64,000 bases of DNA, taken from positions 496,001-560,000 of the forward strand of contig JAEHOE010000002.1 of the NCBI GenBank assembly GCA_016858145.1, written 5' to 3'. The notes under the pieces are model-generated. The model made no database searches. It saw nothing but the letters and a program-made list of their open reading frames with translations, and was not told the origin of the DNA. This DNA comes from Edaphochlamys debaryana. Taxonomy: Eukaryota > Chlorophyta > Chlorophyceae > Chlamydomonadales. Shown one piece after another: positions 1 through 11,700 of this stretch (positions are counted from its first letter, which is position 1; each line of letters opens with the position of its first letter). Position numbers and translations under genes: made by a program.

Positions 1-1346
1 GTTCGCTTGACGCTTGGCGGGGTGGGGCAGTGGAGCCATGGGTCCACGCCGGCGGAGGCGCGGCTTGGAGCGTACTGGCGTGCCGCCAGCGGCGTGCAGC
101 TGGAGGGCCGCGTCGGCGGTGCGGGCTAGGGCTCAAGGAGTAGTTAGGGCGCTGGGAACGGAGGCGGAACGGGACGGAACGGAGGGTCGCTGATGACTGG
201 GGCGGCGGGGCCTGGCACGCAAGCGCGAACATACCGGTAACGCATCGCGTGGCGTGGATCAGCAGGGTGCTGTTGGTGCACCACACCAGGCGGCCCCGCG
301 TAAGAGCGGATCGCTGGGCCGGTGTGAAGGCGCAGAATGGCTTACCAACGACAGATGGACCAGTTGGGGAGCGTTGCGGGGCGCTGGAGTGGAGGGCGCG
401 CTATTAGTAAGCAGTTGGGAAGGTTGATATGGTGTGAGCAGTGCGTAGATGTGCGAAGGCACTTGCAGGATCCAGGCCCGCGTGGTCACAAATTTTGTAG
501 GTATGGTATTCGATGGGCGCCTCAATTAAGATGGTGGGATGCTATTGGATTGTCCGGACGGAAGGGTTGTGGTGTTTTGGACGTCGCTCCAGGATGAACA
601 TGGCAAAGAAAGGCGCTGCAACCAGTATGCTTTGGGGTTAGCGACTCCCCCGGCCGCACCTGCTGGTCGGACGGTTGCCAAGCATGGGATCGCATGGGAC
701 CTGACCTTGCACAGGCGGCAGACGAAGGTCTTGCTGTAAGGCGACCGGGATTTGAGAGGCCATACCACACAGCGGTAACCCTTCCAAGGCGCGAGCGTCT
801 TGAGAAGACGGTGCACACGTGTACCGGTGACGGGGCTGGAAGGTCGCTGCGCTCAGTGGCGGCTCAGGCATGCCCTAGCACAGCGGGCACCCTGTGGAGG
901 GTACGCAGGGGGGGAGAGAGGCTGCGGGGGTGGGGGAGACGGGGCGTGCGCCAGGGGGGAGGTCAGGAGGTGGGTGCGTGTCGCCCATCGCGTCGGCAAT
1001 AGGGTCGGGACACTGGCCGATACATCAGAAGAAAGTCTCCGTGGGGCTGCACGCGGGGAAGCGAGCGACTCGGCGAGCTGGCCCTTTCGGGCAATTGCTT
1101 GCTGGTCAGAAGCTTCCAAGTTTGGGCTCTAATCGGGCTCAGCATACACATACAATCCATATAGACACAAGCTGCTGCTAGACCTTGTTCATCGTGAGAC
1201 TCTTGCCACGCACCCGCGCATCTCCAGCTTCAAACCACTCAGCTGTTGGTTAGCCTCAACCACGCGCGACTTGCTGCAGCTATACACGTAGACGAGACTT
1301 CCCTCGCACACGTAACGTCCAGGGGTTTCGGTCGCGAGGAAGCACC
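1..1346. other. Leading intergenic region, no gene recognised
   Basis: Open frames here are short, overlap on both strands and show no recognisable domain, codon bias or consistent splice-site chain. The last part should contain the promoter and 5' UTR of the small gene starting at 1347. No convincing TATA box was found. A 3' end of a gene lying to the left cannot be excluded. Confidence 0.5.
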
Positions 1347-2524
1347 ATGGGCGCGTGCTTCAGCTGCTGCGGTGATGACGAGAAGAAGAGCGCGCCAGGA
1401 GGCTACTCAAACTTCTCAGGGTGCGCGGGAGCAGGCACCGGGCCCGCAGGCCTGGCTCGCGTGGGCCCGACAATGTCCCGGCGCCTGCGCAAGGCCATGG
1501 GCGAGAGCCCCACAGGAAGGGGCAGAGACCTCCCGGGGGGTCGCACACGTTTCCCCAGCCGTGGCCCTTCGCTCTTGGGGGGGGGGGGCGCTGCGTGGCC
1601 TGGGTTCTCCGACAGGAACCCCCCTTCTGTCCCTCACACCCAGGGCCGCTGGAGGCGGAGGCGGAGGCACCCGGGTCGACACAGAGAAGGACCGCGAGGC
1701 TCGCGTCCTAGCAGCCGAGCGGGTATGCAGGGGGGGCATCTGTATAGCCTCTTTTGGAGACGCTCAAGCGGCGGAGCGGACGGCGCATAGCAGGGCAAAA
1801 CGAGGTGGTGGACCGCCTGGCCTGCGGGCACTCAGCGGGTAGCCTGTCCAGAGGGCCTCACGACCGCTCAGCATGCGGGAAGCAGCAGTACCTTACAGCC
1901 TGGTGTAGAATACCTGGCAGGCGAGGCAGTTCACTCACAGTCAGTCCATCGGCAGTCGTCAGCTATTCGGCTTCGTGGTGCAGGCCTAACCGGCGCTTTC
2001 GGCCGCCTGCCAGCCTGTTCGCCGGCCCTGTTGCCACCAGCCCACCCGCCACGCCCCTGCTCCCCCCTCCCCCGCAGGCTGCCGCCCGTCAGGAGAAGTT
2101 CGAGACAAGCGCCGTGGGGAAAGCGGCCTACAAGTGGGTAGCGGTGGGGTACAAGGAGGGTCCGTGCAAGGGAGCGAAGCCCATGTGGGCTGATTGGCTG
2201 TACGGGGGACCCGCTACGTTGGACCGAGGGCTCGTGGATAGCGCCTGGTCAGCTGCTGGCAGGTCCTGGGCTAGGGGATGGGAGGTGCGGGCGCCAGCAT
2301 CCGTTTCCATGCCCGTGCGGGATTCCCCTCCTGGCCAGGACTTGGCACGAGCGGGGTCAGGCCTTCCGGCTTTCATGCGAACAAAGGCCTCAACACGGGG
2401 GGAATGTCTCACACGTGCCGCCCGCGCCCCCGCCCCCAGGTCCGTCAAGGAGGTGCAGGACTCGCGGAAAACGGGCGGCGTTGGCAACACGGGCCAACCC
2501 ACCGCAGCCGACTGGCAGAACTGA
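1347..2524 (+). CDS. SVIP-like small acylated protein (p97/VCP-interacting type)
   Basis: Four exons join in phase: 1347-1420, 1644-1722, 2078-2133 and 2440-2524, giving 97 residues. Seen directly: the N terminus MGACFSCC has Gly2 for myristoylation and Cys4, Cys7 and Cys8 for palmitoylation. A glycine run and a charged alanine-rich helix follow (DREARVLAAERAARQEKF, about residues 40-57), then a polar tail ending in ADWQN. Small VCP/p97-interacting proteins have the same plan: an acylated MG-C-F start and a helical VCP-interacting motif (R-x5-AA-x2-R). The helix matches that motif except at its last Arg. I infer a membrane-anchored adaptor at the ER or another membrane that may bind the CDC48/p97 ATPase. 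Its short length and imperfect motif make the family call tentative; the gene model is firmer than the function. Confidence 0.6.
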
Positions 2525-3681
2525 GGCCGTGGCGGTATTGCATGGCAGCATGGAGACCACGGCTGAGTGGCAGAACTGAGGCCTGGGGGGTTTTGCATGG
2601 CCGCTTGCGCAGCCGAGCAACTGGAAGAAGTGAGGCCTCGGCCGCCTGCTAGTACGGAGACCGCAGCCGACTGGCCAGGGGTCCGCATGGCTGTGTGCGC
2701 GGTCCGTCGTTGCGAGCAGTGTACGTGCCCCGTTGGCGCACCTTGTCAGACCATACGACCTTAGAAAGCGTTGATTGCGGGGGCATCCCAGGGGATTTGT
2801 GCAGCGGGGACCTTGGGATGGGCGGCGGTGACCATTGCAGCTGGGCGGGACGGGGGTAGCTGCGGCGCGAGTGAAGAGAGCGGGTCTGTCGTGAGGCCGT
2901 GTCGGGCCGTGCATGAGCCGGAGGATGTGATTGGCGGGATTGAGAATGAGAGACTCAAGACATGTAGCGGTGCTGAGTTGCACCTAGAGCTGGGGTCCAG
3001 GACAGCCGTTGGGAGTGACGAGGCTTGAACGGGCTTCAAGGGGAGCTGGTAGCACGGGGAGTCGCAGGACACCTGAGGGTTGTGAAGGGTTCGTTATGAG
3101 CTGGCTGAGTTGCATGAACGAAGGGACGGGACCACGCGTGGTACCAGCTAGCGGTACAGAGCCTTACATAAGCATCTCCAGTATCTGCAAGCTCTCCGTA
3201 AGCAAGGAGCCCTGCCAAGAAAGGCCGACCGCAATCCTGCTACCTCGAACGGGCTGCGAGAGCCCTGCTTCCCTGGAGACGCCAGCAGGAGCGCTGCATG
3301 AACTGGGTCGTGCCCGTTCGACCGATTTGACAGGTGAACTCTCTCCAGACTCTTGCCGGTCCTGCTGTTGTAACGTACTGTAACGTAGCGTCTGCTTTGC
3401 AGACCCGTGGGGACAAGTGACGGAACCCCGCGCTCTAACTGGAGCCCGGTCTGTCTGGCATCCAGCGGCCCATCCAGTTATCCACCTTGCCACCTTGCAA
3501 CCCCAAGGTAGCCGCCCGTCGTTTTCGCGAAGGAGCCCCGCCAACTGTATTCCTGGTTCTTACTACTGTAGCGCCTGTGCGGGCTGTTGCTTGGGGCCTC
3601 GCGTGTTACCTGAGGTAGGGGTTCGCGTACCGCGAGGGTACCACAAACCGCCGTCCTGCTCCGGAACCCCTCTCAAGGAGC
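2525..3681. other. 3' UTR and intergenic region
   Basis: No gene is recognised. The sequence just after the stop of the SVIP-like gene contains imperfect repeats of a short TGGCAGAACTGAGGC-like unit (about 2509-2640), a copy of the last coding bases. Two TGTAA polyadenylation motifs lie at 3369-3383. The region ends at the TATA box of the subtilase gene. Confidence 0.5.
3369..3383 (+). terminator. TGTAA polyadenylation motifs (pair)
   Basis: Two TGTAA pentamers lie 10 bases apart at 3369-3373 and 3379-3383. TGTAA is the usual chlorophyte polyadenylation signal. They sit about 850 bases after the stop of the SVIP-like gene and could end its transcript, giving a long 3' UTR. Confidence 0.4.
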
Positions 3682-3689
3682 TATAAAAG
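3682..3689 (+). promoter_or_regulatory. TATA box of the subtilase-like gene
   Basis: TATAAAAG lies 39 bases before the ATG at 3728, which would leave a very short 5' UTR. The position and the consensus match are good, and the start codon is followed by a signal-peptide-like segment. Confidence 0.55.
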
Positions 3690-3727
3690 CCGTTTGTGAC
3701 GTCTGCCGTTGTTTAATCCTTCACACT

Positions 3728-6700
3728 ATGCTCATGCTGCGGACTAAGATGAAGAAGATTCGCTTTCTCGGAAGAGCGGCGGCCCTCGGCGGGGTCGCCC
3801 TCGCGCTCATCGCGCTCTCCTGCAGCCGCACCACCGCCTCGCGTGTGCTCAAGCAGCAACCGGCTGCGGATGTCACTAACATGATGGGGTTTTCAGGCTC
3901 GCCTTCCCGCGACGCTCTCAGTGGGGCCGTGGCCGCCGCTGGCTGCACGCTGGACTTCTTCACCCTCGAGGCCGGCCTCGCCACCGCCCTGTGCCCCAGT
4001 GGTGGGTACCGTGGGCGAGTTGCGATTTGCAGGTGTCATATGCTGGGTGCTGGTACGGCGGATGTATAGCGTCAAGGGATGTAGAGCTCTAGGGGCTACG
4101 GCCTACGGGTGGGCCCGGTGGGACCGGCGGCGGCCGCCGTGCACCTCATCGCACGTCGCCGCTTGGTGTACCGCCCCTCCCCCGCCGTCGCTCACGCCCC
4201 CGAGGTGCGTGGCGGCGGGATCCCTGCGCGTCCCAACCACACGATCCTCGCTCACCACCCCATGCAGGTGTCACCTTGTCGACAGCCACACCCGGGTTCG
4301 CTGACCTAGGCGTCAACATTGTGGTGGAGGATGCACAGATCGCCACGGGTCCTGTTGATGCGCCGCCCATCAAGGAAGACACCGCCACAGCCGCAGGTGA
4401 AAGTGCCATCACCGGTGGCAGGCGGCAGACCCTCCAGACTACTGGCACCAGCAGCTTTTTCGACGGGCCCATCACTGGCGAACCTGATGACAGGTGGTGG
4501 CCATACCAGTGAGTGCATGGACGGGCGGGCCTGCCTGGGCGGGCGAGAACGGCGGCGGGTTGATTGGGGGCGGCTGGACGGACTCATGGCTGGATGACAT
4601 GGTTACTTCAGTGGCGGTGCAACGCTTGCTCCCTGTCTTCCCTTGCTGCATCCGCACTCCCATCCCTCCCCTGCCCGTCATGCATGCCGCCCTTGCCTGC
4701 CTGCCCACGTGCCCAGGTGGGCACCCCGCTCCATCGGAGCCCCCGCCGCGTGGGCCAAAGGCATCAACGGGAAGTGTGTACGCGTGGGAATGGTGGACAC
4801 GTGAGTGCCTGAGGCTGGAACGACAGGTCAGGACAAGGCAGTCGCCGATTCCGGCCCAATCCATTCAGTCCACAGCACCCAGAGCACCGCGGCACTACGC
4901 CCCGTTGTCTATAATAACCCAGAGCTTTTTGGGGGGGCTGCATGATCCCTTCAGCTCGTTCAGCCCTCAGCCCACCATCGATCTATATGTTCGTTTGGTG
5001 ATCCTTATGTTATCCTAATGGCGTTTCCCTGATGCACTCATGATGCCATGCATGTGCAGGATCTTTGGATCCCTCGGCGTGGACCTTCAGAACAAGTTTG
5101 ACTTAACGGTGTCGACGTGAGCAAGGCTGCTCGTGGTCGTGCGTGCTCCTAGTAGCCCCGCCGATGATGCATGTATAATGCCTTGCTATGCTGCCGCCCT
5201 GCCATGCATGCCTTGGCCCCCAGATCTGTCACCGATACGCCTTTCGACAGCATCGTCCCAGCAAGTGCAAACAAGAACGGCTTATACACTGCAAGTGTGG
5301 TTGGTGCGGAGGCCAACAATAAGGCCGGCGTGGTTGGCGTCGCCTATGGCTCAACAGTTTTCGGTGAGCCGCTCTGCGGGCGGCGAAGCCTACCAGTCCA
5401 GGGGTATGTTCAGGACCCAGGGGTATGACGACGGAGCGCATCACGTCATGCAGTGCGAGCTTGAGACATATCAAGGGCCGGGTGCTAGCCTGCCTGCCAT
5501 GCGCGCCATGGTGCGGGCTGGTGGTGGAGAGGGGTTGAGGACCCCTCGAAGGGGTTCCCCGAACACTGAACTCCCTGGGGGGAACCACCGGGCTCAGCCA
5601 ACGTCCTGCCTGCCGTGGGGCGGCAGCCGTCTGGACTTCAGACCTCTCCAGGTTGAGCTGTGCATAAGCTTTGTCCCCGCCTTTGCCAATATGCCCACTT
5701 GCCCGATCCATACAGGTGTCCGGATCTCGGACGCGGCCAACCTCGCTTATATGTCTAAAGCGCTCAAGGTGCGTGAGGTCCCGCACAGAAAGTTGGGTTG
5801 TTCGACGCAACCCCGCGCGTACGGCATTGATGCTGCCTCCGCCCAAGCCGCCAACCCACTCTGTCTGTATTTGCGTGCAGGGTATCCACTACGCTGCTCA
5901 GCGCAAGGATAAGGGCGGTGGAGGTGCCGACATCATCAGCTTCCCCTTTGCTGGTAAGACATGCACACAACACGTAGTGGGGGCGCAGTGTGTGAGCGAG
6001 GGCGCGCAAGCCCGCCTCTCCGTCCAACCCCGCCGCATTCCACCCACCCCGCAGGATGGTACCTGGACAGGGCGTCGTCCACAAGCAGGAGCGACGACGG
6101 TGTTGCGTGGGTGGGCCTTATCAACAAGGCAATCGGATTTGCCAACAAGAACGGAGCGCTTGTGGTGGTCGCGGCTGGCAACGGGTACGGTTTGGAGGCC
6201 CTGAATGGCCGGGTGTCAGCTACCTCAAACTGGAAGAATGGGCCGAGCCTCGGGGTTGCTGGGTAGCGGTGGTGCGTGCAGGCACGTTGCATGCGTGCAG
6301 GCACGTGCGGCGCGCTCCGCGCGAAGCTTCGAGGATACCAGGGGTCGGAGGATGGACGCGGGGCGAAATACAATTCCATGTCCCGCGACAAGTTTTTGCT
6401 ACTAATGCTGCCTTGACAAACCTAGATAAGATAGCAGCAACGCGATTGGTCCGGGCCTAAGCGGCGAGGGTTGACCGCTGTCGCTTCCTCAACATGCTCG
6501 CAAACTCTGCGCGCAAGATTGGCCGGAACTTCCTCGCGCTTAGCTGTACAGAGTAAGTCTATATACACAACGGGTATTGGCATCATTCCTCGGGCTATGC
6601 GTGCGAATTTCTGCAACCGCAGTTCAAACATGTTCGGTTCGCGCCGGGTCGATACAACCCTGCTCTCGACGAGACGGTGTAGGCATGCGCATATCATAGC

Positions 6701-7698
6701 TGGTGGCGACGCGGGCTGGGCGTGAAGCGCAAACATGTGCGTTTGCTCCATGATACCCCGCAGGAGCTCGGCCCGAAACGAAGTCACGACCCCCCCGCCC
6801 CCCCCCCCCGTGTGTGTTGGCCGCGCCAACTGTTGCCCCTTACTTGCAGTGCTTTGAATCTGGACAAGGGTAAGCAGCTTCTCATGGCGTTTTGTGAGGT
6901 AAAGAACGTCATTTGCGTCGCCGCTAACACCCCAAAAGACATCTGCCCAATGTGCGATGGAACGTCACAAACCGCCTGCGCTGTGCCTCTGGACTTCACG
7001 GGTGCCAACTGCAACCAACTCGCCCCGTACTCCAGCTACGGTACAGGTAAATGGCTCCTTGCACTCCTAGCCGCCCTGCCAGAGTAATACTGGTACCGGA
7101 ATAGGCATGCATGCTAGCTAGCTGTCTTGCTCACGTTGGCCACGTCCACTCAGCCCTGACCTCCGACACTCCCATCCACCACAGCTGTCGATGTGACGGC
7201 CCCGGGCGGTAACTTCTGGAACCGTTCGCGGCCCTGCTGGGGAGATGACGGAGTTGCGGTCATATCTTCGGGCACAACGATGGGCTGGCGGAGTACCCCC
7301 GGCATTGCTGAGGCGCACGTGGCTGCACTGGCGGCGCTGTACACACACAAGGCCGCCATGGACCGGGGCGAGCTGGAGTCGGAGCTCTGCAACCCAAATC
7401 GGAACAAGACCTACCTCAGCCCCGGCCAGGTGCGTTGGTAGATACTAGGGGGAAGGGGAACTGGGAGATACTAGGGGGCGTGGGCCAGGTGCGTGGGCAA
7501 ACGGTGAAAGCCCAAACCGTGTCCGTCGGTGCTGTCTTACCGAACCTCCGCCCTGCTCTTCCTCACCTGCACCTGGCCTCCCCAGATCAAGGCCGCCATC
7601 ATGCGGGGCGCCGTGCTGCCCCCCCGGGCAACAGCAGGGAGATGACGACGCGCTTCGGAGCCGGCATCATCAATGTGCCCAGGACGCTGGGGCTGTGA
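3728..7698 (+). CDS. Subtilase (peptidase S8) with degenerate catalytic triad; frameshift in last exon
   Basis: Eleven exons join in phase: 3728-4001, 4268-4508, 4717-4800, 5060-5116, 5224-5363, 5716-5768, 5881-5953, 6055-6184, 6850-7046, 7185-7429 and 7586-7698. The N terminus is a signal peptide or anchor (residues about 8-32), followed by an inhibitor-I9-like propeptide ending near VNIVVEDAQI. The S8 fold is clear: the Asp motif VRVGMVDT, the block NGLYTASVVGAEANNKAGVV, the oxyanion region VVVAAGNG, and SSGTTMGW before a helix HVAALAAL. Two catalytic positions differ from the family: His of HGTH is Asn, and Ser of GTSM is Thr. Proteolysis is therefore unlikely; a pseudoprotease role is an inference. 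In the last exon the frame stops at 7643-7645. One more base in the C run 7619-7625 would restore a normal C terminus (FGAGIINVP) ending at 7698. Confidence 0.8.
4887..4913 (+). repeat. 27-bp dispersed motif, copy 1
   Basis: The motif begins CCGCGGCACTACG and ends TTGTCTATA. It lies in intron 3 of the subtilase gene and is identical over 27 bases to 8219-8245 and 29633-29659. Confidence 0.85.
7619..7645 (+). other. Frameshift site in the subtilase last exon
   Basis: Reading on in phase from the exon start at 7586, the frame runs through a run of seven C (7619-7625) and stops at TGA 7643-7645. The frame one base off gives the family-typical ending FGAGIINVPRTLGL and stops at 7698. This is either a homopolymer sequencing or assembly error, or a real truncating deletion. 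Confidence 0.75.
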
Positions 7699-7991
7699 GG
7701 GGCTGAGGGCAGGCGTGGCCTGATGCCGCCAGAGGCCAGCCGAATCGGCTGATTATGACTTGATGTGCTCTAGGAGTCTAGGACTGCTGCGCGCCATGGA
7801 GCTGGCAGGGGCCAGAAGCCTTAGGAGGCGCGCATTGTATGTGGCAGTGCACGTACGCCAGGCAGGCCGGTCGGATGATCAGGTCCTTTATCAATACGGT
7901 AGAAAGAAGTCAAGGTGTATGTGCACAACGTGGGACTGTTCATGGGTCCAAGTGTCCAGGGGATCAAGGCAATCCACACCGCATTGCTTCG

Positions 7992-7996
7992 TGTAA
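7992..7996 (+). terminator. TGTAA polyadenylation motif of the subtilase gene
   Basis: A TGTAA pentamer lies about 295 bases after the restored stop codon at 7698, a normal distance for a green-algal 3' UTR. Confidence 0.5.
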
Positions 7997-8218
7997 CCCT
8001 GCTGGTGCGACCGTCCAAGGGATGGAAAACCGTGGAACATCATCAACGCGCAACAGCCACTGGCAATGACCCTCCGTCAGCCCTGCGCCTCGTTGTACCG
8101 CAACTCGGGGGCTCCGGGGTGGCTCCATAACCTTCCAAACCTCGGGAGGGACCCCCGTTCATAGGCGGCTACGCTTCACAGGCATTTGCATCGGCCTACG
8201 AAATGCGATGCCACGACT

Positions 8219-8245
8219 CCGCGGCACTACGCCCCGTTGTCTATA
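8219..8245 (+). repeat. 27-bp dispersed motif, copy 2
   Basis: This is the same 27 bases as 4887-4913. About 15 bases upstream a further match to copy 3 is seen (AATGCGA...GCCA). Confidence 0.85.
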
Positions 8246-8621
8246 ACAACCCTCTATCAGCCCCGCAGACAGCCACAACTCCATTCAACTACAGGCAGGA
8301 GGGAACATTTCGTCACCTAACTCTCTCCACCGCCCATGGTCCGGGGGTCCGGAGCGTTCCTTGTTACTTGTCGGTCGTCCGCCCCCGCAATACCAATGCC
8401 CGCCTCTGCCACGTGTCCGTGCGAAGCCACTGAGACCACGGCACCGCTGCGTCGGACCCGCATGCATGTCCGGTACCGCGACCTGGCCACCCTCAGGTCT
8501 CGTCCCTTGACCGTTAGTTAGTTCTTTCTAGCCAAGCAAGGTAAGGCCGGTGCCATTAGCCGCCGTACTCCTGGTTCAGCAGGCGCGCCACGGCTTAGCC
8601 GTGCCACGGGCAGGTCGCCCA

Positions 8622-8707
8622 CCTCACGCCCAGCTTCGCGGCTGCCTCAGCACGCTCAGCATGGCCTCACGCCCAGCTTCGCGGCTGCCTCAGCACGCTC
8701 AGCATGG
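8622..8707. repeat. 43-bp tandem duplication across the CPOX stop codon
   Basis: Two identical 43-bp copies lie back to back at 8622-8664 and 8665-8707. The second copy on this strand contains the last codons and stop (8667-8669) of the minus-strand oxidase; the other lies in its 3' UTR. The event duplicated the end of the coding sequence without changing the protein. Confidence 0.85.
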
Positions 8708-11700
8708 CCTCCTCGGGGGAGCCCGGCTGCGGCACCACGTTGTAGCGCCACGCGATGAGCGGCGGCGCGGAGACCATGATGGACTCGAAGCGGCCGCCGT
8801 CCAGTCCGAACTTGATGCCGCGGTCGTACAGCAGGTTGAACTCTGTACGGCAGATGGGGGGTACGAAAAGGCGTGAGGTGTTGAGCCGGGGCAGATGCTG
8901 CCCTTCCGATCGAAGCGCCCTTGTCCACATTTGGTCACAGCCGTCTGGCCGCTTGTGCAGTTGCTCCTATCCATCTGCCCCTCATCCCACGCTTGCCCCC
9001 CCTGCATGCGCAACCCACCGATGTACCGCCCCCGGCGCAGAAGCTGCCACTGGCGCTGCGCCTCGCTGAAGGGCGCGTCGCGGTGCTTGGCCACGATGGG
9101 CAGCCAGGAGGGCAGGATGCCGTCGCCCACCTCCCGCACAAAGGACTCCACGTCGTAGCCGGCCTGAGGCAAAGGGGGTCCAGAGGGAGGGCGGGGGTAC
9201 GGGACAGGGTCACAAGGGGCAGTACACCAGGCGTCGAGGAGGGCGCAGCCTTGAGCCAGAGTCCTTGGAGGCCCGGGATCCTTCGCGTCGTAGCAGGCCT
9301 GAAGCCGGGGAGGGGGTTTCCAAGGGAAAGGGGAGCAGCTCTAGGGCAGGAGTGCAAGAGGCGTTGAGGCGGACGTAGCTTGGGCTGGGGACCAGTCCGT
9401 CCAAGGAGCGACGGGGCACGCGGAGGGGCGGGGAGTGGAGATGGGAAGGGACGCAACCGCTTAGCCTGCGTGGCCTTGCCCTTTTTGGCCGGGCTGCCGT
9501 CGGGCCCCCCGCAGCCCCTGCCCCTGCCAAAGCCCGCTCTGCAGATCCAGCCACCTGTCGCCGAAGGAGCCCCGCCCGGCCCAGGCAGCCGAGTTCATTG
9601 CTGCCTTTACCACCGTCCTTCTCCGTCTCCCGCCCTGCCATCCTCCTTCCCCCAGGCCCCACGCACCTCGCTGGTGGCCAGGTCGTCGAAGAAGAGGCCC
9701 CCAATGCCGCGGTGCTCCTTGCGGGCGGGGATGTAGAAGTACCTGCGGGGCGGAGGGGAGGGGCCCAAGGATACAGCGAGCACGTTGCTTACCACCTGTG
9801 CACGTCATCATTTGTGGTACCCTCCATCATAGCTAGCCGCAGCGGCGGTCCATCACACCCACCGGCCACCGCATCTCCGCCTACGCTCCTCCAAAACCTC
9901 AAGTCTGTCGTCCTCCTCGCGACCCTTGCGTCTGTCGAACCGCAACATAACAAAGTCGAACTCACTTGTCGCACCACTCCTTGAGTTCCGGGTAGACCTT
10001 GGGGCTGTACTTGTCGCACACGCCCCGCCAGTAGCCGTGGAACTGGCGGCAATCTTGCTCGTCCACGTAGTTGGGAGTTAGGTCACAGCCGCCGCCGTAC
10101 CAAGCCTCGCCCTCCACCTGGGTGCATGCGTCAGCATGGGTGGGTTGGCATTCCGTGCGCAGTATGGCGAGGGCACGATATTGATGAGCACACTGCTGCT
10201 GCACTACCCCAGGCCCCCAAACACAGCTCCCTCTGTGCGCGCCTCCCCGACATACAGTTGACTTGCATCGTTGCGTGGTCCGGGTCCGAGGCCCCAAAGC
10301 CAGGGGCACGAGTCCTCAGCCCCCAGCAGTTCCAAGCCCCCGTGCTCCCCCGACCAAGAGCCCAAGAGCAGCGCTGCCCCACATGCACATACCTGGAACA
10401 GGCGCACGTCCGCCCGCAGCGTGGGGATGAGCGGGTGCGCCGAGTGGAACACCAGCGACATGGCGGCGGCGGCGTAGGCCTGGCCTCCCTCTGCGGAGGG
10501 TGGGGCAGGGGGATGGGGTGGGGTGGGGAATCACGCATGCGGGAGGGGCCTGACAGTCGGCATTCGCATCGGCATCTCGCCACCTCCGGCCCGGGTCACT
10601 TGCTGGGGTCGATGGTTTCCCTGCCCCACGCGTTATCCGGTTAACTCTCCAACCCCTGCGACCCTTGTGCCCCTGTCCCCTTGGCCCCTGCCATCGTCCT
10701 GGTTCAACTCAGTCCAGTTTCTCCCCTGCCCCACCCGTTTCCGTCCGCCCTTCTGCCCTCCGCCCTGCCCTTCAACCCACTTCCCAGCCTTCCGGACCTC
10801 TTGCAACCTTCTCCTGACTCGCACGCATAGACTGCAATGCTGGAGCGCCCGCGCCCCTGTCCTCGCGCTCTCACTCCACGCAACCTTTGCCCTCTCTTTC
10901 CTCCCCCCCACCTCTTGCTTCACTCACTGGGGTCGATGCTGGAGCGCTCCCACCACTGCCCCAGTGCATTCGATCCGCGCATCCCTTGCCCCCCCTAGAG
11001 CACACACCCACCTCGCACGCACGCACGTTCAGCCATCAGCCCCGGGTTTTCGGCAAGGGCGAATTCGGTACCATGCCCTGTCCGTACGACTAACACGCCC
11101 GCGCAGGGCGTCAAGCCGCGTCCTGCCTCTACGCCCGCCGGCGGTGTGCAGCGTCTCTAGGTTCTACGTTCTCCACGTCGCGTTTTTCACGGCCATTAAG
11201 CTCCCCCTGCGCCCATTCCCTATCATCCCTGCATGTTCGCCTCTGCTCTACGGACACCATCCATCTTCATGCCAGGTGAGCTATCCTTTCGTAATAAGCT
11301 AAATCGGGGGGCTACGACCGTCCCGGGTGGGTTCTTGTCTGTTGTGGGCCTTCGTGTACGCACACCGCCGGCGGGCCGCGCCCAGCTACTGCCTAGACAA
11401 CGAACAAACCTCTGGCGTTTCTCGCTCTGGCGCTCGGACCGTTCGCTCTGGGCTTGCGGAGCTTCGCCAGTGGCGCCCATTTCAGTATGTCGGGAGCAGT
11501 TGGCGCCTCACACCTTCGGAGTCTCGCCGGGCTTTCCGCTTGCTTACGGTTTCCTCGTTTCCTAACACCCTTCCAGGGTCAGCACACCCTTCCAGCTGTA
11601 CTCACTGGGGTCGATGCCGGAGCGCCCTGCCTCCTGCCCTCCGCCTTCCCCATACCCACACCACCTCCTTCCTGTCCCCCTTTCCCCTCCCTTCCCCCTG

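Larger units (their letters stand above)
7699..8621. other. Convergent intergenic region
   Basis: This lies between the 3' ends of the subtilase (+) and coproporphyrinogen oxidase (-). No gene is recognised. It holds a TGTAA polyadenylation motif at 7992-7996 for the subtilase transcript and one copy of the 27-bp dispersed motif at 8219-8245. Confidence 0.6.

Noticed and set aside
1246..1842. 198-codon open frame over the SVIP-like gene
   Set aside because: It is in a different frame and crosses two introns of the in-phase exon chain; no domain is seen.
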